55,935 nucleotides of DNA from positions 1 through 55,935 of the forward strand of contig NZ_FRFF01000078.1 of assembly GCF_900143625.1 (NCBI RefSeq), read 5' to 3'. The translations under genes were made by a program, and so were the position numbers. Below the pieces are notes generated by a model. The model was not told where the DNA came from and made no database searches. It saw only the letters and a program-made list of their open reading frames with translations. The stretch's first letter is position 1. Every line of letters begins with the position of its first letter. Positions 17,702 through 24,836 of this stretch are shown here, piece by piece. This stretch comes from Nocardiopsis sp. JB363. Its GTDB lineage: Bacteria > Actinomycetota > Actinomycetes > Streptosporangiales > Streptosporangiaceae.

Positions 17702-18423
17702 TCACCAACGAGATCCTCTACCTGGCCCAAGAGGGCAACGCGGTGACCGCGGTCACCGACTTCGTCCGGGAGTGGCCGAACATGTGGCCCAGCCTGTGGC
17801 TGGGCACCATGGACACCGTCTACATGGTGTGGTGGGCGACGGTCGTCAGCGTCCTGTTCGGCCTGCCCCTCGGCGTGCTGCTCGTGGCCACGGACAAGGG
17901 CGGGCTCATTCCGGCGCCGGCCGCGCGCGCGGTGCTCAGCGCCATCGTCAACATCGGCCGTTCGCTGCCGTTCATCGTGCTGATGGTGGCGGTGCTGACG
18001 TTGACCCGCTTCCTGGTGGGCACCACGCTCGGCCCGACGGCCGCCATCGTGCCGTTGAGCATCGGCGCCATCCCGTTCTTCGCGCGCCTCGTGGAGACCT
18101 CCCTGCGGGAGGTGGACCGGGGCGTCATCGAGGCCGCGCACGCCATGGGCACGCGCAAGTCCACCATCGTGGGCAAGGTGCTGCTGCCCGAGGCCATGCC
18201 CGGACTCATCGCCGGTCTGGTGATGACCGTGGTCACGCTCATCTCCTACTCGGCGATGGCCGGCGCCATCGGTGGTGGCGGTCTGGGCGACCTCGCCATC
18301 CGTGAGGGCTATCAGCGCTTCAACGACCACTACCTGTGGGCGACCGTGATCCTGCTGGTGGTGATCGTGCAGATCGCGCAGAGTCTGGGCGACCTGCTGG
18401 TGCGCCGGCTGTCCAGGCGCTGA
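17698..18423 (+). CDS. metI: Methionine ABC transporter permease
   Basis: The 241-residue membrane permease has five or so hydrophobic helices and the MetI coupling motif EAAHAMGTRKSTIVGKVLLP at about residues 145-164, which docks onto the ATPase. The typical MetI end (YSAMAGAIGGGGLGDLAI) is also present. It forms the membrane channel for methionine with MetN and MetQ. The start overlaps the metN stop (GTGA), a sign of translational coupling. Confidence 0.95.
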   Translation: MITNEILYLAQEGNAVTAVTDFVREWPNMWPSLWLGTMDTVYMVWWATVVSVLFGLPLGVLLVATDKGGLIPAPAARAVLSAIVNIGRSLPFIVLMVAVLTLTRFLVGTTLGPTAAIVPLSIGAIPFFARLVETSLREVDRGVIEAAHAMGTRKSTIVGKVLLPEAMPGLIAGLVMTVVTLISYSAMAGAIGGGGLGDLAIREGYQRFNDHYLWATVILLVVIVQIAQSLGDLLVRRLSRR

Positions 18424-18507
18424 CGCGCCCGCCCCGTGATTCCACCCCCCCCGTGACCCCCAGCGACCCCCCATGAGTCGTCCGGAACCAACGGCAAGGA
18501 GACAGCC

Positions 18508-19383
18508 ATGACAGGGAGAGCCAACGTGTTGCGGGGCGCCGCGGTGTTCGGCGTCGCGACCGTTCTGCTGGCGGGGTGCGGGAGCCCCAGCGAGCGGACC
18601 GACGAGGGCGGCGGTGATGACGACGTGGTGACCCTGCGGGTGGGGGCCACACCGTTGCCGCACGCGGAGATCCTGGAGTTCGTGAACGAGGAGCTGGCGG
18701 CCGACGCCGGTCTGGCCATCGAGGTGGTCGAGTACACCGACTACAACCAGCCCAACGCGGCCCTCACCGAGGGTGAGCTGGACGCGAACTACTACCAGAC
18801 GGTCCCGTTCCTGGAGGAGTACCTCCAGGGCAACACCGACGCCGACCTGGAGTACGTGAGCAACGTGCACCTGGAGGCCTTCGGTCTGTACTCGCAGGAG
18901 GCCACGGACCTGGACGACCTGTCCGAAGGCGCGGAGATCGGGGTGCCCAACGACGTGTCCAACATGGGTCGGGCGTTGAACCTGCTCGACGCGCACGACG
19001 TCATCACCCTGGCCGACGGCGCCGGTGACAACGCGGCGGAGTCCGACATCGAGGAGAACCCGCTCGACATCACCCTCACCCCGGTGGAGGCCGCCCAGCT
19101 GCCGCGTTCGCTCCAGGACCTGGACGCCGCCGTGGTCAACGGCAACTACGCGCTGGAGGCCGACCTGGCCGAGAACGCGAACGCGCTGGCCTGGGAGGAG
19201 ACCGAGGGCAGCGTGTACGGCAACGGTCTGGTGGTGCGCTCGGAGGACGTCGAGTCCGAGGACATCGTGCGGCTCAACGAGCTGTTGCACAGCCCGGAGG
19301 TGCACGACTTCATGGAGGAGCGCTGGCAGGGCGTCGTCATCCCCATGGGCGGAGAGGACGACACCCAGAGCGAGGAGGACTAG
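18508..19383 (+). CDS. metQ: Methionine-binding lipoprotein of the ABC transporter
   Basis: This 291-residue NlpA/MetQ-family lipoprotein has a signal peptide ending in the lipobox LLAGC. The binding protein follows: VTLRVGATPLPHAEILEFVN, IEVVEYTDYNQPN, LDANYYQTVPFLEEY, NDVSNMGRALNLL and VVNGNYAL. These are the usual ligand-pocket segments of methionine-binding proteins. It delivers substrate to MetNI. ATG at 18508 follows AAGGAGA, and a 15-bp terminator hairpin comes directly after the stop, closing the metNIQ operon. Confidence 0.95.
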   Translation: MTGRANVLRGAAVFGVATVLLAGCGSPSERTDEGGGDDDVVTLRVGATPLPHAEILEFVNEELAADAGLAIEVVEYTDYNQPNAALTEGELDANYYQTVPFLEEYLQGNTDADLEYVSNVHLEAFGLYSQEATDLDDLSEGAEIGVPNDVSNMGRALNLLDAHDVITLADGAGDNAAESDIEENPLDITLTPVEAAQLPRSLQDLDAAVVNGNYALEADLAENANALAWEETEGSVYGNGLVVRSEDVESEDIVRLNELLHSPEVHDFMEERWQGVVIPMGGEDDTQSEED

Positions 19384-19386
19384 ACG

Positions 19387-19420
19387 TGGGTCGGCCCCGG
19401 TTCACACCGGGGCCGACCCA
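19387..19420 (+). terminator. Terminator after metQ
   Basis: TGGGTCGGCCCCGGT (19387-19401) and its exact complement (19406-19420) form a 15-bp stem with a TCAC loop, four bases after the metQ stop. Confidence 0.85.
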
Positions 19421-19450
19421 TGTCGGTAACGGTTGGGTTGCGGGGGCCTA

Positions 19451-19491
19451 TTGACGCGTTGACTTGACCGGTGGGTTCTGATTCGGTTATG
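19451..19491 (+). promoter_or_regulatory. Probable promoter of the beta-glucosidase gene
   Basis: Three overlapping TTGAC starts occur at 19451, 19459 and 19464. GTTATG at 19486-19491 lies 16 bp after the last and could be the -10 box. It overlaps the start of the CelR-type palindrome, as expected for repression. Confidence 0.45.
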
Positions 19492-19503
19492 GGAGCGCTC
19501 CCA
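19490..19503. promoter_or_regulatory. CelR/CebR-type operator
   Basis: TGGGAGCGCTCCCA is a perfect 14-bp palindrome identical to the box known for cellobiose-responsive LacI-family repressors (CelR of Thermobifida, CebR of Streptomyces). It lies 39 bases before the beta-glucosidase start, and a LacI-family gene follows downstream. Derepression by cellobiose is the expected behaviour. Confidence 0.88.
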
Positions 19504-19542
19504 AGCCGATTTCCCTCGTCAAGGAAGGTGCGTAGCAAAGAA

Positions 19543-20937
19543 GTGAGTAACCCCAACGATTTCCCTGAGGGCTTCCTCTGGGGGGCGGCCACCGCCTCTT
19601 TCCAGATCGAGGGCGCCACCACCGCCGACGGTCGAGGCCGCAGCATCTGGGACACCTTCGCGGAGACCCCCGGCAAGGTGCTCAACGGGGACACAGGTGA
19701 CCCCGCGGACGACCACTACAACCGATACCCCGAGGACATCGCGCTCATGAAGCGCCTCAACCTCGGCGCCTACCGCTTCTCCATCGCCTGGCCGCGGATC
19801 CTTCCCGAGGGCGGCGGCAAGGTGAACCAGGCGGGCATCGACTTCTACGACCGACTCGTCGACGGTCTCCTCGAAGCCGGCATCCAGCCCTGGGCCACGC
19901 TCTACCACTGGGACCTGCCCCAGCCTCTGGAGGACGCGGGCGGCTGGCCGGCGCGTGACACCGCGCTGCGCTTCGCCGAGTACGCCAAGGTCGTCGCCGA
20001 CGCCCTCGGCGACCGGGTCTCCCAGTGGATGACCATCAACGAACCCTGGTGCTCGGCCTTCCTCGGGTACCAGAACGGCCACCACGCTCCCGGCTACCAG
20101 GACGCGGAGAAGGCCCTGGCCGCCACCCACCACCTGCTCCTCGGCCACGGCCTGGCGGTCGACGCGATCCGGTCCACGGGTCACCCGGCCACCGTCGGCC
20201 TGGCCCACAACCAGGCGGTCATCCGTCCGCACGGCGCCAACGCCGCCGACACCCGGGCCGCCCGCCGGGCCGACGGCGTGCGCAACCGCATCTTCACCGA
20301 CCCCCTGTTCAAGGGCGCCTACCCGGCGGACGTCCTGGAGGACCTCGCCGACATCAGCGACTTCTCCTTCGTCCAGGAGGGGGACCTGGCCACCATCTCC
20401 ACCCCCCTGGACTTCCTGGGGGTCAACTACTACTCGCCCGAGTTCGTCGCCGGTTCCGCCAAGGGCCTCGACCCGGCCCTGGTCAGCGGCGAGGGCGAGG
20501 CCTGGCTGGGCGCCGACCCAGAGGAGGTCCACGTCTCCCAGGGGCTGCCCGTGACCCACATGGGATGGGAGATCGACCCCAGTGGATTGTTCGACGTCCT
20601 CCAGCGCCTGGCGGGAGACAGCGGCGGCATCGATCTGTACGTGACCGAGAACGGCTGTGCCTTCGAGGACACGGTGGAGGACGGCGCCGTCCACGACGTC
20701 GACCGCACCGACTACTACGAGGGTCACCTCCGGGCCGTGAAGGAGGCGATCCACGCCGGTATCCCCCTGCGCGGCTACTTCGCCTGGTCACTACTGGATA
20801 ATTTCGAGTGGGCGTGGGGATACTCCCGCCGATTCGGCATCGTGCACGTGAACTACGAGACGCAGGAGCGCATCGTCAAGGACACGGGTCACTGGTACGC
20901 CGAACTGGCGAGGACCAGCAGGTTCCCCACACGGTGA
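19543..20937 (+). CDS. GH1 family beta-glucosidase
   Basis: The 464-residue cytosolic enzyme has the GH1 signature near the N-terminus (FLWGAATASFQIEGA), the acid/base glutamate in MTINEPWCSAFLGY, the catalytic nucleophile in YVTENGCAFED, and the C-terminal FAWSLLDNFEWAWGYSRRFG. It should split cellobiose and related beta-glucosides to glucose. No sugar transporter is adjacent, unlike the Thermobifida bgl locus. GTG at 19543 is used; GTG at 19528 directly abuts AAGGAAG and is less likely. The CelR box in the promoter and the LacI-type gene behind it point to cellobiose control. Confidence 0.95.
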   Translation: MSNPNDFPEGFLWGAATASFQIEGATTADGRGRSIWDTFAETPGKVLNGDTGDPADDHYNRYPEDIALMKRLNLGAYRFSIAWPRILPEGGGKVNQAGIDFYDRLVDGLLEAGIQPWATLYHWDLPQPLEDAGGWPARDTALRFAEYAKVVADALGDRVSQWMTINEPWCSAFLGYQNGHHAPGYQDAEKALAATHHLLLGHGLAVDAIRSTGHPATVGLAHNQAVIRPHGANAADTRAARRADGVRNRIFTDPLFKGAYPADVLEDLADISDFSFVQEGDLATISTPLDFLGVNYYSPEFVAGSAKGLDPALVSGEGEAWLGADPEEVHVSQGLPVTHMGWEIDPSGLFDVLQRLAGDSGGIDLYVTENGCAFEDTVEDGAVHDVDRTDYYEGHLRAVKEAIHAGIPLRGYFAWSLLDNFEWAWGYSRRFGIVHVNYETQERIVKDTGHWYAELARTSRFPTR

Positions 20938-20944
20938 ACCACGT

Positions 20945-20983
20945 GAGTTCGTGGGGTGCCCCGCCGGGGCGCCCCACGAACTC
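20945..20983 (+). terminator. Long hairpin between beta-glucosidase and regulator genes
   Basis: An 18-bp stem, GAGTTCGTGGGG followed by TGCCCC and closing through GGGGCG and CCCCACGAACTC, has a GCC loop and one G-U pair. It lies eight bases after the stop of the beta-glucosidase and could end its transcript or attenuate readthrough into the regulator gene. Confidence 0.7.
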
Positions 20984-21049
20984 CGTCGTACACGCCCGCC
21001 GTCCGGAAAGACCGGTCGGATCGGTAGAGCACGCGCAAGGAGCCTCGAA

Positions 21050-22081
21050 GTGGCCAAGAGCGGCGGTCGACAGCGGCCGACCCTGGAAATGGTGGCGCAA
21101 CGGGCCGGGGTCGGTCGGGGCACCGTCTCCCGGGTGATCAATGGTTCCTCCCAGGTCAGTCCCCGAACCCGCGAGGCCGTCCACGACGCGATCTCGGAAC
21201 TGGGCTACAGCCCCAACCACGCCGCGCGCACCCTGGTCACCCGGCGCACCGACACGGTCGCCCTGGTGGTCTCCGAGTCCAGGGACCGCCTGTTCGCGGA
21301 CCCGTTCTTCGCCGACGTCATCCGCGGCGTGAGTTCGGTGCTGCACGAACGCGACCTGCAACTGATGCTCACCACCGCCCGAGGGGACGCCGAGCACAAG
21401 CGGGTGGGCGACTACCTCAGCGGTTCGCACGTGGACGGCGCCATGCTCGTCTCACTGCACCGGGACGACCCCCTCACCTCGGGCCTGGCCGACTCCGGTG
21501 TACCCGTCGTGCACGGCGGTCGGCCCTACTCCGAGGTGGCGCCCGCGCCCTTCTTCGTGGACATCGACAACGTGGAGGGCGGCCGTGTGGCCACACGCCG
21601 TCTGCTGGAGACCGGGCACGAGCGCGTGGGCACCATCACCGGCCCCCAGGACATGAACGCCGGCATCAGCCGGTTGCGGGGCTTCCGAGAGGCCATGGCG
21701 GAGGGCGGACGCGAGATCGACCGGAACCTGGTGGTGCAGGGCGACTTCAGCGTCGACGGCGGGGCCGCGGCCATGGCGGAGATGCTCGACGGGGGCGGGA
21801 ACCCAGACGCCCTCTTCATCGCCTCCGACATGATGGCCATCGGCGCCATCCGCACCCTGCGCGAGCGCGGCTTGAGCGTGCCCGAGGACGTGGCCCTGGT
21901 CGGATTCGACGACAGCCTCATGGCCCAGCACAGCACCCCGCCGCTGACCACGGTCCACCAACCCACCGTCCAGATGGGGCAGGAGATGGCCCGTCTGCTC
22001 GTGGACGTGGCCATCCCGCGCACCGCCGACTCGGAACGGGTCACGCTGGAGACCCACCTGGTGGTCCGCGAATCCGCCTGA
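21050..22081 (+). CDS. LacI-family repressor, CelR/CebR-like
   Basis: The 343-residue regulator has an N-terminal LacI helix-turn-helix and hinge (TLEMVAQRAGVGRGTVSRVI, then LGYSPNHAARTLVTRRT) and a periplasmic-binding-protein-like sugar domain to the C-terminus (VDGAMLVSLHRDDPL, VDIDNVEGG, LFIASDMMAIGA, VALVGFDDS). GTG at 21050 has AAGGAG seven bases upstream. Its position behind a GH1 gene carrying the CelR box makes it the probable repressor of that box. The ligand, probably cellobiose, is inferred. Confidence 0.92.
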   Translation: MAKSGGRQRPTLEMVAQRAGVGRGTVSRVINGSSQVSPRTREAVHDAISELGYSPNHAARTLVTRRTDTVALVVSESRDRLFADPFFADVIRGVSSVLHERDLQLMLTTARGDAEHKRVGDYLSGSHVDGAMLVSLHRDDPLTSGLADSGVPVVHGGRPYSEVAPAPFFVDIDNVEGGRVATRRLLETGHERVGTITGPQDMNAGISRLRGFREAMAEGGREIDRNLVVQGDFSVDGGAAAMAEMLDGGGNPDALFIASDMMAIGAIRTLRERGLSVPEDVALVGFDDSLMAQHSTPPLTTVHQPTVQMGQEMARLLVDVAIPRTADSERVTLETHLVVRESA

Positions 22082-22211
22082 GCCCGGGGCCGGATCGGTA
22101 CGAGAACCCCGGCAGTGCCGCTGACCCGGGCTTTCGTCCCTTTCGTCCCTCTGGACTCGTCGGTCCGGCCTGTGCGAGGCTGGTCGGGTTTTTCGGGGAC
22201 GGTGGGAGCGC

Positions 22212-22436
22212 ATGGATTCGACGGGGGAGCCCACCCACGCCCGATGCGCCATCGCCGGGTGCGGTTGGTGCGATCGGGACGGGCTGGAATGCCGGTACTG
22301 CCGTGGCACCGGATGGTGGCGGCCGGAACGGCCGTACCGGGAGGTCAGCGGTGTCATCGTCTGGTCACGGATCGACGAGCCCTGCCGGGGCTGCGCCGGG
22401 ACCGGCAAGGAGCATGGCCCGGTGGTCGCTTCTTGA
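22212..22436 (+). CDS. Small protein with DnaJ-type zinc-ribbon motifs
   Basis: The 74-residue protein has two CxxCxGxG repeats of the DnaJ zinc-finger kind, CRYCRGTG (about residues 27-34) and CRGCAGTG (about 58-65), plus a CAIAGCGWC cluster nearer the start. A zinc site made from these cysteines is likely. There is no J domain. ATG at 22212 follows GGTGGGAGCGC. It lies between the LacI regulator and an FAH-like gene on the same strand. No function can be assigned. Confidence 0.65.
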   Translation: MDSTGEPTHARCAIAGCGWCDRDGLECRYCRGTGWWRPERPYREVSGVIVWSRIDEPCRGCAGTGKEHGPVVAS

Positions 22437-22523
22437 CCAGCGATGGAATCATGGCGGCGTGGGCCGGACGAGTGCGGGGACGATCTCCGTGTCGGGTCGG
22501 ATCCGCGTGGAGGAGTGGGCACA

Positions 22524-23189
22524 TTGCGCTGGGTCACTTATCTGTCGCCGAGCGGTGGCGGTGCCCGCGTCGGCGCGCTCGACGACGGTGACGTGATGGG
22601 CAGCCCCGACGGGGGCGACCTGGGTCGGCTGCTGGAGGGCGGCCCGGCGGTCCTGGAGGCCGCCCACGACCGTGCCGTCGCGCACGCCATCGAGATCATC
22701 GTGGAACCGGAGGCGCGGATGTGCGCCCCGGTCGCGCCCACCGCCCTGGTCCCGGTCCGCATGGGCGACCGGGAACTGGAGATCCATCCGGAACTGGTGC
22801 GCGGCGTCGACGACATCGTGCTCTCGGAGGCCCGCACCGCCTGTGTGGGCGTGGCCGCGCTCACCGTCGGCCAAGGCGAGGCCCTGGCCTACACCCCCGC
22901 CTGCCTGTGGCTGGACGGCGCCGGGGACGCGGTTCAGCTGATGCTGGGCCCGGTCCTGACCACCGCGGACGAAATCGTCGGTGGTGCGGTGGAGACCTTC
23001 ACCTCCGTGGAGGAGAAGGAGAACGGTCGCGGCCGGATCGACCTGGAGGACGAGTGGCTGGCCCGCGGGCCCGGTCGGGTACGGGCGCTGCTCTCGGTCG
23101 TCACGCCGACCCTGGAGGCCGACGACGAGCTGTTCGTCGACGTGGGCGAGCTCGGCACCTTCGAGGTCAGGGTCGGCTCCCAGGTCTGA
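22524..23189 (+). CDS. FAH-superfamily-like protein, apparently degenerate
   Basis: The 221-residue protein begins LRWVTYLSPSGGGARVGAL, as in fumarylacetoacetate-hydrolase family proteins. It keeps ARMCAPVAPTALVPV and LGPVLTTADEI in the expected order and ends in a short beta segment (VGELGTFEVRVG). The acidic metal-ligand motifs of active FAH enzymes are not obvious, so it may be inactive or altered in function. TTG at 22524 is chosen because GGAGGAG lies eight bases upstream. It converges on the VanY-type gene with no gap. Confidence 0.65.
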   Translation: MRWVTYLSPSGGGARVGALDDGDVMGSPDGGDLGRLLEGGPAVLEAAHDRAVAHAIEIIVEPEARMCAPVAPTALVPVRMGDRELEIHPELVRGVDDIVLSEARTACVGVAALTVGQGEALAYTPACLWLDGAGDAVQLMLGPVLTTADEIVGGAVETFTSVEEKENGRGRIDLEDEWLARGPGRVRALLSVVTPTLEADDELFVDVGELGTFEVRVGSQV

Positions 23190-24266
23190 TCAGGGCGTGT
23201 ATTCCCAGTGCCAGGGTTCGAAACCACCGCGCGCCCACTCGGGGTTGTCCCAGCCGTACTCGGGGGCGTGGTCGAGCATCCAGTGGTGCTCGACGGTCTC
23301 GGGTTCGTTGACACCGCCGCACAGGTCCACGGCCACGCCCAGCCCGTGCGCGCTCGTACCGGGTCGGGCGGCCATGCCGGGCAGCATCTCCTGGAAGAGT
23401 CGCACCTGCTCGTGGTAGGGCCGGTAGGAGTCGGTCACGCACACCGGGCGGCCGAACTCGGAACGGTAGGCGTCGTCCAGATCGATGAAGGCCTCGGCGG
23501 CGTCGGAGCGCAGGGTCTCCCCGGTCTGGGGGAGCGGGCACAGCATCGCGTCCGGGACGCGGCCGTTCTCCAGACCATCGGCCCCGCCTTCGCCGCACCC
23601 GCTCCGGTGTGCTTCCTCGGCCTCCTCCGGCCGGGGGACCTCCCGTGTGTCGGCCAGGACCTCGTCGCGGCGCTCCTCCAGATCCGTCTGCTGTTCGAGC
23701 AGCTCCCGCGCACGTTCCTCCTGCTTCTCGATCGCCTCTTCCGCGTCCTCACGGGCCTCGTCCGCGGCCTCGGTCGCCTCGGCCTGTTCATCCTCGGCCG
23801 TGCCGGCGGCCTCGGCCAGGGTGTCCGCGGCCACCTGGGCGGCCTCTGACCGGTCCAGGTCCGCGGAACGGTGTTCGCCGAGCAGGGTGAGGTAGGCGCC
23901 GCGTTCCAGAAGCCCCACGGGCCCCTCGGGGCCACTCCAGGCTCGGGTGATGCTCAGGTCGGCCCCCTTATAGGCGCCGGCGGCCTGCCTGGCCGTGCTC
24001 AGGCGACGGTCCTCGTGACGTTCGACCGCCGTCTCCGACCGTCGATCGGCGGCCTTCCGGGTTTCGGTCGCCTCCTCCAGCCGCTCGGACTCCTCCTTGT
24101 AGAGTCCGATCTTCTCCGTGGCTTTGTCACGGAGCGTGGCGACCTCGGATCGAGCTGTGGCGAGTTCGACCCGCAGGGCCTGGAGTTCGTCGGCGGGTTC
24201 GGCCCTGGCGGGGGCGGCGAGGGAGAGCGTGCAGAGCAGGGCGACACTCAAGGGGAGCAGACCCAT
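23190..24266 (-). CDS. Secreted coiled-coil D-alanyl-D-alanine carboxypeptidase (VanY/M15B type)
   Basis: The 358-residue protein has a signal peptide (LLPLSVALLCTLSLAAPARA), about 190 residues of charged coiled coil (ELATARSEVATLRDKATEKI), and a C-terminal M15 peptidase domain. Zinc and catalytic motifs are visible: SYRPYHEQ, GTSAHGLGVAVDL (SxHxxGxAxD) and EPWHWEY. It should trim D-Ala from peptidoglycan stems. ATG at 24266 sits just before the signal peptide; no strong Shine-Dalgarno is seen, and GTG at 24299 is possible. It shares the coiled-coil-plus-peptidase plan with the gene at 15066. Confidence 0.85.
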   Translation of the reverse strand: MGLLPLSVALLCTLSLAAPARAEPADELQALRVELATARSEVATLRDKATEKIGLYKEESERLEEATETRKAADRRSETAVERHEDRRLSTARQAAGAYKGADLSITRAWSGPEGPVGLLERGAYLTLLGEHRSADLDRSEAAQVAADTLAEAAGTAEDEQAEATEAADEAREDAEEAIEKQEERARELLEQQTDLEERRDEVLADTREVPRPEEAEEAHRSGCGEGGADGLENGRVPDAMLCPLPQTGETLRSDAAEAFIDLDDAYRSEFGRPVCVTDSYRPYHEQVRLFQEMLPGMAARPGTSAHGLGVAVDLCGGVNEPETVEHHWMLDHAPEYGWDNPEWARGGFEPWHWEYTP

Positions 24267-24836
24267 AACCGGAACGTTCCCGGGCGTACAGGCCCGCACA
24301 GAGGGAAAGAAAGAGCCCACGGTGCCGGAATCATCACGGTGGGTACCCGCTTTTGGATGTGGCGTGGTGCGCATTCCCGAAACTCCCCCCGGACCTGCGT
24401 GTGTGTCCTGCCACGATGTCACGAGTCGTCGCTCTTGGTGACGAAGTGGGGGGTGTGTCCAAATAGTTACCTCAATGTCTGAGGTGGTTTCGGTCTCCCT
24501 GCCTGACCTGGCCGATTGGTCATAATGTAGACGTAGGGGGCATTATGTCCTCGGGTAAACGGAGATGATCTTGCCGTTCGGTGCCAAACGACCGAAGCGA
24601 GTGCTTCGCGCCCATTGATACGCTATCCACCGCACGCGCACCTCGAAAAACTTTTGGGTGCGCGGCTCCTCTCCTCCCAGGCGAGTCCGGCGGACAGTCT
24701 TCACATCTCCCCACACTCCCACCGCTTCCTGTATCTGGTGGACCATGTGGTCTAAACCGATTTTCCGGTGCGGAGCGGTCCAACCCCTGGGTTCAACAGC
24801 CGTTCGAGGCGGTGACACGAAAGGTTGCGAGGGTCC
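24267..24836. other. 570-bp divergent intergenic region
   Basis: No open frame or RNA family is convincing here. Bases 24455-24560 are less GC-rich than the surroundings (CATAATGTAGACG at 24522-24534) and probably hold promoters. GACCA-TG-TGGTC (24741-24752) is a small inverted repeat overlapping the 12-mer ATGTGGTCTAAA shared with 16343. It lies about 80 bases before the conservon kinase gene. Confidence 0.4.

Noticed and set aside
24267..24836. Cyclic di-AMP (ydaO-type) riboswitch upstream of the cell-wall peptidases
   Set aside because: Such riboswitches often precede wall hydrolase genes in Actinobacteria, but the conserved core could not be found here or at 16140-16416.
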